The notes below the pieces were generated by a model, which was given only the letters and a program-made list of their open reading frames with translations, did not search any database and was not told the origin of the DNA. A stretch of DNA of 64,000 bases from assembly GCF_943193065.1 (NCBI RefSeq), contig NZ_CALPCS010000007.1:43515-107514 (forward strand). The letters are read 5' to 3'. This stretch comes from Veillonella agrestimuris (GTDB lineage: Bacteria; Bacillota; Negativicutes; Veillonellales; Veillonellaceae). Below are positions 16,119 through 25,165 of the stretch, piece by piece. How positions within the stretch are numbered: the stretch's first letter is position 1; each line of letters starts with the position of its first letter. Made by a program: the position numbers and the translations under genes.

Positions 16119-17723
16119 TTACTGTGCACCATGTAACACATAAATAGTGCTACGTCCTACGGTGCTATACATCGTAGCGTACGGTGCAATAGAGGAGTTG
16201 TTAAAACGAGTTAATTCTCCTTTAGGAACGATAATCATCTTCGCCGGACCTTGCGACAAGACTTTTACAAAATCATCCTCTCCGATTTGCTCCATAAGAT
16301 ATTTTTTATCCCACTCTTCGCTTCGTTTTTTATCGTCTTTTTCATTACCATTAATTTTAACAATATCTTTACCTGTGTAGTACACCGCAGATGCACTATA
16401 CCCATTAAAGTAATAAATATCACCGTTAAAGCTTTCAATGATAGGCAAAATTTCTACTGAACTGCGTTGACGCACTAAACTAGATAATCCTTCTACAACG
16501 ACTACAGAGGAAATAAAGATAGAGCCAATAACGATGGTAGCCAATAAGGAATAGGCTTTTCGTTGCCACCAGAACCATAACAAAGCAATAACAGCCATAG
16601 AAGCAAAAACATAAAGCAATCCGTAATAGCCCCATGGCGCTACAAAAGTAGCTCCTACGAAAGCAACCCATAAGAGCAATGTAGGCCCCATAACAATCCA
16701 CCATACATAACGGGGCCGCTCTGGTGAAATAGCTTTCACAACGCCTATGGTAGCCATAACACTGAAAGGAACCACACTAATGAACGTATACAAAGGATAT
16801 TTCGTAGCCATCAAGGTGTAAAACAAGACTGTGCCCACGCCCCAACACATATTGTACACATAGTACGGTTGTTTTTCTTTAAATCCTACTATCATACCGT
16901 AAATAACGGCACCTGTCCACGGTAAAGAGGCACCCAAGAAGATAGGTAAGTAATACCACCATACATTATCTTCTGGATGTTCTGACTGAGTGGCACGCGT
17001 CACATTATGTAAACCTAAGAACCCATCGATAAAGTCTTGACCATGCGTACTATACATATAACCATACCACGGCAATACAACGATGAGGAAAGCCAAAATG
17101 CCACGCCAATCAAAGAGGCGCGCAAAGATATGCTTTGAACGCTTCATAAGAGCAAAAACAAATAGTATTGCCCCAGGTAATACGAGGGCTACAGGGCCCT
17201 TTGTAAGAACGCCTAATCCAGAAAAGATATACGCAATGACCATGGCTCTCGGCGAGTTTTCAGTTAAACCGATATAAGCATAGGCCATAACCATAATCGT
17301 CGTATAGAGCAGTACCATATCGGTAATGATACCATGAGCCACTGCCCAAAACATCAGAGATGTGCCTAAAATGGATGAGGCTAACAAACCTATTAACCAG
17401 CGACCACTAATATAGCGAACCGCTTGGAACATAGTAGCTACTGATAACGCACCAAATATAGCACTTGGCAAGCGCGGCACCCAATCAGCGAAACCAAAAA
17501 TTTTATAGCACAACGCAATGAGCCAATAAATCATAATAGGCTTATCAAACCAATAGGTACCATAAATTTGTGGGGACAACCAATCACCGGATAAGACCAT
17601 TTCTTTCGCCGTTAAAGCATAATTTGATTCAACAGGATCTGTTACGGGTAAAATGTGGTTCCCTACGACAAAACACAAAAGCCAAACAATAAATAATACA
17701 GGCGTTAAACGAAATAGTTTCAT
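16119..17723 (-). CDS. ArnT-like GT39 family glycosyltransferase
   Basis: The 534-residue integral membrane protein has about a dozen hydrophobic segments and the N-terminal acidic motif D29-P-V-E32 (VTDPVESNYALTAKEM) followed by YGTYWFDKPIMIYWL, as in ArnT and PMT-type enzymes that move sugars from polyprenyl phosphate carriers. The soluble C-terminal part (about 410-534) fits the periplasmic domain of this family. In a diderm Firmicute the acceptor could be lipid A or a cell-surface glycan. An AAGGAG site precedes the ATG. dedA lies just upstream in the same direction (9 bases), so the two are likely co-transcribed. Confidence 0.85.
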   Translation of the reverse strand: MKLFRLTPVLFIVWLLCFVVGNHILPVTDPVESNYALTAKEMVLSGDWLSPQIYGTYWFDKPIMIYWLIALCYKIFGFADWVPRLPSAIFGALSVATMFQAVRYISGRWLIGLLASSILGTSLMFWAVAHGIITDMVLLYTTIMVMAYAYIGLTENSPRAMVIAYIFSGLGVLTKGPVALVLPGAILFVFALMKRSKHIFARLFDWRGILAFLIVVLPWYGYMYSTHGQDFIDGFLGLHNVTRATQSEHPEDNVWWYYLPIFLGASLPWTGAVIYGMIVGFKEKQPYYVYNMCWGVGTVLFYTLMATKYPLYTFISVVPFSVMATIGVVKAISPERPRYVWWIVMGPTLLLWVAFVGATFVAPWGYYGLLYVFASMAVIALLWFWWQRKAYSLLATIVIGSIFISSVVVVEGLSSLVRQRSSVEILPIIESFNGDIYYFNGYSASAVYYTGKDIVKINGNEKDDKKRSEEWDKKYLMEQIGEDDFVKVLSQGPAKMIIVPKGELTRFNNSSIAPYATMYSTVGRSTIYVLHGAQ

Positions 17724-17732
17724 AAAAACTCC

Positions 17733-18326
17733 TTACGATTTACGTCGGTTGCGATAGTATTTAAAGCCAAAGAATGCAGCAATAATAACGAATACAACTA
17801 CCATAACAATTAATAATTCATGATTATATTCAATCAAATCTTGCCAATTATCACCTAACACTTTGCCAAGATAGACGAGCAAAATTGTCCATGGTATGGT
17901 CCCAAGAATAGTCCAAATGATGAAGTGCCACATTGGATAGCGCGCCATACCTGCAGGAAAGGAAATAAATGTACGAATACCTGGCAATAAACGGCCTACA
18001 AATACAGCTGTCCCACCGTGTTTGTTGAATAATTTTTCTGCTAGTTCAAATTTATGCTCATTAAAGAACACGTATTTACCGTATTTTAACAATAATGGGC
18101 GACCACCGTATTCCCCCATCCAATAGGACAATACCGATCCCACAATACCTGCTAAAGTACCGACCACAATGGTCGTATTCATTTCGAATACTCCTTGGGC
18201 CACCAAATAGCCTGCAAAGCCTAATATAATTTCACTAGGAATCGGTACATTGGCATTTTCTAGCACCATAGCAATAAACATAGCTGTATACCCGTAGGTT
18301 TCCATAAAGGCAATAATATAGTCCAC
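17733..18326 (-). CDS. DedA family membrane protein
   Basis: The 197-residue protein has the DedA/VTT pattern: ENANVPIPSEIILGFAGYLV near the N-terminus, GRLLPGIRTFISFPAGMARY in the middle, and several hydrophobic segments. DedA proteins are inner-membrane lipid carriers, some acting on undecaprenyl phosphate or phosphatidylethanolamine. Next to a GT39 enzyme that uses a polyprenyl-linked donor, a lipid-carrier recycling role is attractive, but this is inference. Translation starts at GTG (18326), 8 bases after GAGG. The end KYYRNRRKS is basic and cytoplasmic. Confidence 0.87.
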   Translation of the reverse strand: MDYIIAFMETYGYTAMFIAMVLENANVPIPSEIILGFAGYLVAQGVFEMNTTIVVGTLAGIVGSVLSYWMGEYGGRPLLLKYGKYVFFNEHKFELAEKLFNKHGGTAVFVGRLLPGIRTFISFPAGMARYPMWHFIIWTILGTIPWTILLVYLGKVLGDNWQDLIEYNHELLIVMVVVFVIIAAFFGFKYYRNRRKS

Positions 18327-18470
18327 TTGATTTACCTCAACTTCTATATACTAACTCAGCGCCTTCTCTTTTCTGAAAGTATAGGCGCTACTAACTAACT
18401 ACTATAGTAGCTATATACTTTCTATTCTACCATAAAGAAAAGACCCTCACCACCGCAGAAATACAAAAGA

Positions 18471-18515
18471 GGCTGTAACGAGAACATCTATAATTAGCGT
18501 TCTGTTACAGCCCCT
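18471..18515 (-). terminator. Terminator of the fumarate reductase operon
   Basis: GGCTGTAAC-G-AGAAC (18471-18485) pairs with GTTCTGTTACAGCC (18499-18512) with one bulged base. On the minus strand the stem is followed by TCTTTTG. A further hairpin (18358-18389, AGCGCC with GGCGCT) lies between it and dedA. Confidence 0.75.
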
Positions 18516-18570
18516 TCTGCATTATATTAGTTATAAGGGAGAACTAAGTATAATATTGTATTCTTAGGAA

Positions 18571-19446
18571 TTAACCTACGAATTTAGTTACTGCTGCAGT
18601 ATCAGTTAAGTGGCGTTTAGGCATACCCATTTCTTCTGGGGAAATACCTAATGCTAAGCCAACTAATTGAGACATATGTAAGATTGGCATATCAGTGTCT
18701 GCACCTACTACTGCTTTTGCTTCTTTTTGGAACATATCCAATTGCATTTGGCAAAGTGGGCAAGGAGTTACTACGCAATCAGCACCTTCTGTAGCTGCAT
18801 CTTTATTGATGGAGCCAGTCATTTGCATTACGGAATCATGTGCAGGGTATACAGCATGGAAACCGCAGCAATCGAGTTTACGAGAGAAGTCGATTGGTGT
18901 AGCACCGATAGCAGTAATCAAATCAGCTAAAGATGTAGGCATTTGATAATCTTCGAAGCCCATTTCTTCTTGAGGGCGAAGAATATGACAACCATAATAT
19001 TCAGCTACACGTAAACCAGTTAATGGTTTTACGATTTTTTCTTTCAATTTGTCCAAACCGTAGTCGCGAATCAATACCCATAAGAAATGAGTGATATCAA
19101 TATTACCGCGGTATTGTTTACCGATTTGAGCTAATTTTTTGTTCACTTCTTCTTTTTCTTTTTCGCTTTTATCTAATTCATTTTTAGCTTCGCGAAGCAT
19201 TAAAGTACAAGTGTTACATACAGTTAAAAGGTTTAACCCTTTTTCTTCTGCTAAGGCAATATTACGAGCGTTAGTAGCTAAAGCAACTTCAGGGGAGATA
19301 TCTTGAACGTGGGACGCACCACAGCAAGTCCAACCATCAAGTTCTTCTAATTCGATACCCAATTTTTTAGCTACTGCAACAGTTGCTAAGTAGTCTTCTT
19401 TTGCTGCAGCTTCAAGCACACAGCCAGGGAAAAATGCATATTTCAT
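18571..19446 (-). CDS. HdrB-like (SdhE-type) subunit of succinate dehydrogenase/fumarate reductase
   Basis: The 291-residue protein has two cysteine-rich CCG domains. The first has C9 (FFPGCVLEA), C41-C42-G (WTCCGAS) and C77-x2-C80 (CNTC). The second has YYGCHI, KLDCCGF and CPLC. This is the fold of heterodisulfide reductase subunit B and of the third subunit of type E succinate:quinone reductases, which replaces the usual cytochrome b membrane anchor and binds unusual iron-sulfur clusters. It overlaps the iron-sulfur subunit gene by one base, so all three genes form one operon and one complex. Confidence 0.9.
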   Translation of the reverse strand: MKYAFFPGCVLEAAAKEDYLATVAVAKKLGIELEELDGWTCCGASHVQDISPEVALATNARNIALAEEKGLNLLTVCNTCTLMLREAKNELDKSEKEKEEVNKKLAQIGKQYRGNIDITHFLWVLIRDYGLDKLKEKIVKPLTGLRVAEYYGCHILRPQEEMGFEDYQMPTSLADLITAIGATPIDFSRKLDCCGFHAVYPAHDSVMQMTGSINKDAATEGADCVVTPCPLCQMQLDMFQKEAKAVVGADTDMPILHMSQLVGLALGISPEEMGMPKRHLTDTAAVTKFVG

Positions 19447-20408
19447 TATTTGTTTACCTCCTCAGCTGCTTTCATAAGGCGACGAACACCGTCGATACCA
19501 TTTACTGGTTTGTGAGGTACGATGAGTTCAAATGGATTGATTTTGTTGTGTTTCCACAAACGTAATGCATAGAATGCTTGTTTTGCAGAATCAACAACAC
19601 CATCGGATTTCAAACTCATAGACACTTCGTTTAAGCGACCAGTTTTGTAAAGATCGTCTTTGAAAGCTTGTGCATGACGGAAGCCTTTGTTGTTAGTAAG
19701 ACCAGCTTTGGACGCTTCTTTACGCAAGTTGGAAATATCTTGAGCAGGTTTTAAATGTTTAGGACAACGGGAGATACAGTTCATACAATGAACGCATTTC
19801 CAAAGGCCATTTTCATAAGCTGGTGCAATGTGCGCCATAGGTGCATCATCACGGCTATCTAAAACGAAACGGTTCGCTTTAGTAAATACATATGGCTCTA
19901 AGAAGTCGTCTTGTTTTGCAGTCAATTTGTTACATTCAGATGCACAGCAACCGCAAAGGATACATTCTGTACCAGCAACGAATTTTTTGAAATCTGCTGG
20001 AGTTTGACGAACGATTTTGTCCCCTTCGTTGAACTCAGCTTTCAAGAAGATCCAAGGTGCCACAGTTTTGAGGCGATCAACTTTTGCTTCCCAATCTACT
20101 ACTAAGTCACGAATAACGTTGAAGTTACCAATTGGAGCGATAGTCAATTCATCTGTACCATAACGAGCAGTTAATTCGTCAATTTTAGCTTCGCAACCGA
20201 GCATTGCTTCGCCGTTTACACGGATGGAGCAAGCGCCACAAACTGCGGAACGACAAGCTGCTACGAATGTTAAAGATGGATCGATTGTATCTTTAATTTT
20301 TTGAAGGCCCCAAAGAATTGTACGGTCTGCTTCATAGTCGAATTTGAAAGTCTGTACAAACGCGCGACCTTGTTGGTAACGGTGAATATGATAGGTGATT
20401 TGTCTCAT
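19446..20408 (-). CDS. frdB: Succinate dehydrogenase/fumarate reductase iron-sulfur subunit
   Basis: The 320-residue subunit wires the flavin to the quinone site. An N-terminal ferredoxin-like domain has the [2Fe-2S] cysteines in CRSAVCGACSIRV and GCEAK. The C-terminal domain has CILCGCCASEC for a [4Fe-4S] cluster. The next motif is CVHCMNCISRCPK: a cysteine is present where classical enzymes with a [3Fe-4S] cluster lack one, so a second [4Fe-4S] cluster is likely, as described for type E enzymes. It is 1 base from the flavoprotein gene. The direction of the reaction cannot be read from sequence, but fumarate reduction fits an anaerobic organism. Confidence 0.93.
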   Translation of the reverse strand: MRQITYHIHRYQQGRAFVQTFKFDYEADRTILWGLQKIKDTIDPSLTFVAACRSAVCGACSIRVNGEAMLGCEAKIDELTARYGTDELTIAPIGNFNVIRDLVVDWEAKVDRLKTVAPWIFLKAEFNEGDKIVRQTPADFKKFVAGTECILCGCCASECNKLTAKQDDFLEPYVFTKANRFVLDSRDDAPMAHIAPAYENGLWKCVHCMNCISRCPKHLKPAQDISNLRKEASKAGLTNNKGFRHAQAFKDDLYKTGRLNEVSMSLKSDGVVDSAKQAFYALRLWKHNKINPFELIVPHKPVNGIDGVRRLMKAAEEVNK

Positions 20409-20409
20409 C

Positions 20410-22128
20410 TTAGTACTTCCTTTCTTGTGGTTCGTATTTAGTGAACACTACGTCGCGTTCGGATAACTCATATTCGCCATTAGCGCCCAATTTGATTAAA
20501 GAGTGTTTTAAGTATCTTTCATCATTACGCGTAGGGAAATCTTCACGAACGTGAGCACCACGGGATTCGCGGCGGTGTAAAGCGCCCATTGCAATAGCTT
20601 TTGCTACTGTCAGCATGGAGCCGATTTCACAATAGTTTACGAATGCCATGTTGTAAGTACGATCAGGGTCACCTACATAGCAAGTTTCGTATTCTTTCGT
20701 TAATTTATCAATTTCATTAAGTGCTTCAGTAATACCATCTTCATTACGGAAAATGCCTACTTTATTCCACATTACATTAGCCAATGCATCGCGGATTTCG
20801 ACTACTGGACGACCGCCTTCGCGAGTCGTTACTTCTGTGAATTTTTCTTCCCAATGTTTAGCTGCTGCAGCGATTTCTGCATCAACATTAGGTTGTTCAT
20901 TAGCTTCAGCGTAATCAGCAGCACCTGCACCAGATACTTTACCGAATACTACGCCGTCAGCAAGGGAGTTACCACCCAAACGGTTCGCACCGTGGATAGA
21001 GATACAAGATGCTTCACCAGAGGAGAACAAACCAGGGATTTCAGTAGCACATGTTCTGAAATCTACTACGTCGATACCACCCATGATGTAGTGACATGTA
21101 GGACGAATAGGTACTGGTTCTACCAATGGATCGCAATGTTCGAAGCTCAATGCTAAGTCGCGGATACCATGAAGTTTTTCGATAATAACTTCAGGACCTA
21201 AGTGACGAAGGTCAGCTACTACGTATGCATTAAGACCGGAACCGAAACCACGGCCTGCAGCAATTTCATCTTCAATTGCTTTTGCTACAACGTCACGGGA
21301 TGCCAATTCCATTTTGTTAGGCGCATATTTTTTCATGAAGCGTTCGCCTTCAGCATTAAGAAGATAACCACCTTCACCACGAACCGCTTCAGACATCAAG
21401 ATACCAGTACGACCAAGACCAGTTGGATGGAATTGGATCATTTCCATATCTTTCAAAGCAGTACCTGCACGGAATGCAACTGCCATGCCGTCGCCAGTGG
21501 AAAGGAATGGGTTCGTTGTACGAGTCCAGAATACACGACCAGCACCACCAGTGGAAAGAATCACAGCTTTTGCTTTGATTTGTTCTACTTTGCCGGCTTT
21601 CATATTCCATACTACCGCACCGCCAATGCGACCATTTGCATCTTTTACAAGGTCAAGAAGGTACCACTCTTGCAAGAATTTCACGCCTTCTTTCAAACAT
21701 TGCTCGTAAGTAGTGTGCAAAATAACGTGACCAGTTTTGTCTGCAGAATAGCAAGTACGTGGGTAAGTTTGACCACCGAAATTACGTTGTGCAATTTTAT
21801 TTTCTTGCGTACGGGAGAATGGAGCACCCATGTGGTCCATTTCAAGTACCCCTTCTGGACAACGAGAACAGAAGAATTCGATAGCATCTTGGTCACCAAG
21901 ATAGTCAGAACCTTTTACAGTATCGAAAGTATGTGTTTCTACAGTATCTTCTGCTGCTACATTGTTCAAGCATGCATTGACACCACCTTGCGCCATTGCT
22001 GTTGCTGAACGGGTTGGAAAAATTTTAGTAATAAGAGCTACACTTAAGCCATTGCGACGACCTACTTCTAAAGCCGCACGCATACCAGCGCCACCGCTAC
22101 CTACTACTAGAACATCAAACTGTTCCAT
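20410..22128 (-). CDS. frdA: Succinate dehydrogenase/fumarate reductase flavoprotein subunit
   Basis: The catalytic subunit interconverts fumarate and succinate with covalent FAD. The start at 22128 (MEQFDVLVVGSGGAGMRAAL) has a GAGGAGG site; an in-frame extension of 21 codons upstream has none. The 572-residue protein shows the FAD-binding VVGSGGAG, the HTF motif in VETHTFDTVKGSDYLGDQDA with the FAD-linking histidine, the active-site QFHPTGLGRTGILMSEAVRGEGG, and SIHGANRLGGNSLADGVVFG. No Tat signal is seen, so the complex should face the cytoplasm. First gene of the three-gene operon. Confidence 0.95.
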   Translation of the reverse strand: MEQFDVLVVGSGGAGMRAALEVGRRNGLSVALITKIFPTRSATAMAQGGVNACLNNVAAEDTVETHTFDTVKGSDYLGDQDAIEFFCSRCPEGVLEMDHMGAPFSRTQENKIAQRNFGGQTYPRTCYSADKTGHVILHTTYEQCLKEGVKFLQEWYLLDLVKDANGRIGGAVVWNMKAGKVEQIKAKAVILSTGGAGRVFWTRTTNPFLSTGDGMAVAFRAGTALKDMEMIQFHPTGLGRTGILMSEAVRGEGGYLLNAEGERFMKKYAPNKMELASRDVVAKAIEDEIAAGRGFGSGLNAYVVADLRHLGPEVIIEKLHGIRDLALSFEHCDPLVEPVPIRPTCHYIMGGIDVVDFRTCATEIPGLFSSGEASCISIHGANRLGGNSLADGVVFGKVSGAGAADYAEANEQPNVDAEIAAAAKHWEEKFTEVTTREGGRPVVEIRDALANVMWNKVGIFRNEDGITEALNEIDKLTKEYETCYVGDPDRTYNMAFVNYCEIGSMLTVAKAIAMGALHRRESRGAHVREDFPTRNDERYLKHSLIKLGANGEYELSERDVVFTKYEPQERKY

Positions 22129-22307
22129 ATTGACCTCCTCATAACTACCTATAAAAAGAAAACTTATTAGACTATCGTCATTCAAGCTCACTCGAAGCTC
22201 ATAAAAATTTTTGATAACCTAATCATTTTTCCTTAAAGAAAAATCTCAAACACATGCGATTTTTCTATAGCTTTACCTATAATTATAGATGCCAAATTGC
22301 CGTCTGT

Positions 22308-22573
22308 CTAAATCTTATTATGCATAATTAATTTTAATGATTGCAATTGATATTTTTTATCAGTTTCTGTTTTTGCCATTCCATTGCAAACAATAAAATT
22401 CATATTTTTTGTAAATTTACTTATCTTTTTGTATAATTCATATTTTTCTTTACCCCTCCCATTTTCAAGATTTTCAAGTAGTAGAATAAAATTATATATG
22501 AGCTTAACAGCCCAGTAACCAACTCATCCAGTAAGTCCGATTGTTCTTCAAATTTAAATGGATTTCTTTCCAT
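22308..22573 (-). pseudogene. Small frameshifted gene of unknown function
   Basis: From ATG at 22573 the frame reads MERNPFKFEEQSDLLDELV and on to residue 26, then breaks at an AT dinucleotide run (22493-22498). If two bases are removed there, the frame continues 61 more codons, including ENLENGRGKEKYELYKK and MAKTETDKKYQLQSLK, to a stop at 22308, giving an 87-residue mostly helical protein. Without the change it ends after 50 residues. I do not recognise the family. The break could be a mutation or dinucleotide slippage. A Fur-like box lies 86 bases upstream. Confidence 0.4.
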
Positions 22574-22658
22574 ATTTTTTAATTCCCATATACTTCACTA
22601 TGAATTAATAGTTGCATTTTATATCAATACCTATCGATATATCGTCTCCTTTATCAAA

Positions 22659-22673
22659 TGATAATTATTTTCA
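22659..22673. promoter_or_regulatory. Fur-like box
   Basis: TGATAATTATTTTCA matches the 7-1-7 Fur consensus TGATAAT-N-ATTATCA at all but one position. It lies between the broken small gene (minus) and the response regulator gene (plus). Which of the two it controls is not clear. Confidence 0.5.
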
Positions 22674-22940
22674 AATATTTTTATAAAAAAAGAAGTTCAA
22701 TCTTTCAAAATTAACAAAATACCCCTCATCTATGCGTATACGGCAATCTTCGATATAGTTTTTTATGTCTTTTTTATACTTTTTCGGTTTATTTTAAAGA
22801 TTTTTTCAATTATTTTCATCTCTTTGCAGATATATAGTGATTATTTGTGGTAAAATAGAGTGTAACATATGCTATAAACATGATTTTTATAATTCCGTTA
22901 TATTAAAAGTAAAATTAAATACACTTATATACTCATTAAG

Positions 22941-22971
22941 TTGTACGATTACGAACCGTACGAGCGTACAA
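22941..22971 (+). promoter_or_regulatory. Palindromic candidate operator before the response regulator
   Basis: TTGTACG (22941-22947) and CGTACAA (22965-22971) are an inverted repeat, with a central CGTACG palindrome (22957-22962). They end about 30 bases before the regulator ATG, a plausible place for autoregulation. Confidence 0.4.
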
Positions 22972-23002
22972 AGCAATCACAGCAAGTAAGGAGATTTTAC
23001 AT

Positions 23003-23677
23003 ATGAAAGTACTATTAGTAGAAGACGAAGAAATGCTGAATGGCATTACGGCAAAATATTTAAGAGCCGAAAACATGACAGTGGACACATGCTTCAATGG
23101 CCAACAAACCATTGAGTATGCTAACACATCGAGCTATGATGTGATTGTCATGGATATTATGATGCCTGTCGTAGACGGTTTAACCGCATTAGAGCAAATC
23201 CGCAACGAAGGCAATACAACACCAATCCTACTACTGACGGCGAAAGATTCCTTAGATGATAAAGTAACAGGTCTAAATACAGGTGCTGATGACTATTTAG
23301 TGAAGCCTTTCGACTTAGAGGAATTGACAGCTCGCATTTATGCATTGGCGCGCCGCAATACGCGCCATGCACAAAACGATATCAAAGTAGGTCCTCTTAC
23401 AATTAACGTGCCACAACGCACCGTAAAACGCGATGGTGAAACGCTTTCCTTAACAGCGAAAGAATTCGACTTGCTTTATTATTTAGCAAGCAATGAAAAC
23501 ATCGTGTTGTCTCGTCAACAAATTTTAGACCATGTATGGGAATATGACTATGAAAGCTATTCCAACTTAATTGATGTATATATTAAAGAGCTTCGTAAAA
23601 AAGTCGATACTGATAAACATGTTAAGTTGATTCAAACCGTTCGCGGAGTAGGATATGTCCTCAGAACAGAAGAATAA
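23003..23677 (+). CDS. OmpR/PhoB family response regulator
   Basis: The 224-residue protein has a receiver domain (1-120) with acidic pocket E7-D8, phosphoacceptor D51 in VIVMDIMMP, T79 in LLLTAKDS and the lysine of VKPFDLEEL. A winged-helix DNA-binding domain follows (about 128-222) with LTAKEFDLLYYLASN, DHVWEYDYESYSNLIDVYI and the closing VRGVGYVLR. The ATG has a TAAGGAG site. It overlaps the histidine kinase gene by 23 bases. The signal and targets are unknown. Confidence 0.94.
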   Translation: MKVLLVEDEEMLNGITAKYLRAENMTVDTCFNGQQTIEYANTSSYDVIVMDIMMPVVDGLTALEQIRNEGNTTPILLLTAKDSLDDKVTGLNTGADDYLVKPFDLEELTARIYALARRNTRHAQNDIKVGPLTINVPQRTVKRDGETLSLTAKEFDLLYYLASNENIVLSRQQILDHVWEYDYESYSNLIDVYIKELRKKVDTDKHVKLIQTVRGVGYVLRTEE

Positions 23678-25076
23678 TTCATCTCATCATGATTTAAATT
23701 CCATGTCTGATGCCTTAGCCCATTTGTGGAACCGCATCCCTTTAACTTTTAAAATTATGTTGTGGTACTCCCTGTTTTTGGGAGTACTCATCATTTCTAT
23801 GTCCGTATTCTATTACAATTACATCAACTCTTCTGATGCAGCAGAAATTAGAAATCGCTTACAGCAACAAACATTAGTCATGTCTACAAACATGCGAAAA
23901 TTTACGCCTTACCAAGAAGGGACATTTTTTCTCGTCTATACCCAAGATGGCGTAATCCTAAAAGGATATATTCCAGATAGCTTCCCAAACCAATCGAATT
24001 TATCGTTAGGACAAGTAAGTGAACTCGAAGCCAATGGTGTCACTTTCTATTACTATGACGTTCCTATTAGCACTGCAGACTACAAAGGTTTCTTACGGGC
24101 TATTACGAGCCAAAAAGTAACGGACAAACGGGCCAATACGATTTACGCCCTCGTTCTAGTTAGCGTCATCGCCCTCCTCATATCATCCGTAGGGGGCTAC
24201 TTATTCGTAAAACAAGGCTTAAAACCTTTACGAAAACTAACGCAAACGGCAAGAATCATCGCTCGCAATAACGACTTGAGCCGACGCATTGAATTGCCAG
24301 ATATCGCAAAAGACGAAGTCTACGAATTGACGACCACCTTCAACCGCATGTTGTCGGGCTTAGAAAATTCATCGAACCGAGAAAAACAATTTAACTCAGA
24401 CGTATCACACGAGCTTAGAACGCCTATATCGATCATCCAAGCAGAAAGCGAATACGGCCTAAAATACGCGAAAACACCAGAGGAAATGCGCGAAGGTATG
24501 ACCCATATCTTTGAACAAGCAAAATTTATGTCTTCCCTCGTGTCTCAATTACTCGATGTAGCTCGATTAGAAAATAGTTACGAATTAGATATTGCACCAG
24601 TAGACGTTACATCATTGTTAAATAACATGGTCCATCACTATCGACGCCTCTGTGCCGATAAAAACATAACTATTAAATCATCTATTAGCGATAATCTAAC
24701 TATATTAGGTCACGAAATCTCACTCCGTCGAGCGGTATCAAACTTGATTGATAATGCCGTTAAATTTACACACTCTACCATTGAGATTACGGCAAAACAA
24801 AATAATTTCTATTTAGTTATCGAAATTACAGACGATGGCATTGGCATCGAAGAAGAACATTTAAAACAAATCTTCAACCGTATGTATCAAACGGAACAAT
24901 CTCGTAACAAAAAATCGAACCATGGCATCGGCTTAGGGCTCTACTTTGTAGACAAAGTTGTACATTTACATCACGGCACAATTGTAGCTAATAGTAAACC
25001 TAATGTATTTACGACGTTTACCATTACCTTACCACTACAAGACGTACCAGAACGAGATAGTATAGACTTATTATAA
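23655..25076 (+). CDS. Membrane sensor histidine kinase
   Basis: The 473-residue kinase has a cytoplasmic start, transmembrane segment 1 (about 33-55), an extracytoplasmic sensor region of about 105 residues, segment 2 (163-186) and a HAMP linker ending near 240. The HisKA helix has the phosphorylated H252 in DVSHELRTPISI. The ATPase domain shows NLIDNAVKF (N box), ITDDGIGIEEEH (G1) and HGIGLGLYFVDKV (G2). It partners the overlapping response regulator. The ending is of the BaeS/ArlS-like kind, which does not define the stimulus. Confidence 0.94.
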   Translation: MSSEQKNNSSHHDLNSMSDALAHLWNRIPLTFKIMLWYSLFLGVLIISMSVFYYNYINSSDAAEIRNRLQQQTLVMSTNMRKFTPYQEGTFFLVYTQDGVILKGYIPDSFPNQSNLSLGQVSELEANGVTFYYYDVPISTADYKGFLRAITSQKVTDKRANTIYALVLVSVIALLISSVGGYLFVKQGLKPLRKLTQTARIIARNNDLSRRIELPDIAKDEVYELTTTFNRMLSGLENSSNREKQFNSDVSHELRTPISIIQAESEYGLKYAKTPEEMREGMTHIFEQAKFMSSLVSQLLDVARLENSYELDIAPVDVTSLLNNMVHHYRRLCADKNITIKSSISDNLTILGHEISLRRAVSNLIDNAVKFTHSTIEITAKQNNFYLVIEITDDGIGIEEEHLKQIFNRMYQTEQSRNKKSNHGIGLGLYFVDKVVHLHHGTIVANSKPNVFTTFTITLPLQDVPERDSIDLL

Positions 25077-25083
25077 AACGTAA

Positions 25084-25140
25084 AAGGGACTGCCCCTAGA
25101 ATGCGATACAGTCGCACTCTAGGGACAGTCCCTTATTTTT
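25084..25140. terminator. Terminator between the kinase and DUF445 genes
   Basis: A long imperfect stem joins AAGGGACTG-CCCCTAGA-ATGCGA to TCGCA-CTCTAGGG-ACAGTCCCTT and is followed by ATTTTTATTG. It ends the two-component operon and may also serve the converging DUF445 unit. Confidence 0.85.
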
Positions 25141-25165
25141 ATTGTTATATATTAGATTTATACTA

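Larger units (their letters stand above)
22129..23002. other. Long AT-rich intergenic region
   Basis: This 874-base stretch separates the fumarate reductase operon from the two-component system. It holds the broken small gene, the Fur-like box and the palindrome at 22941-22971. I see no other gene, RNA or clear terminator in it. Confidence 0.6.

Noticed and set aside
21202..22008. A 268-codon plus-strand frame inside frdA
   Set aside because: It is antisense to the conserved flavoprotein sequence and has Cys/Thr/Phe-rich composition typical of shadow frames.
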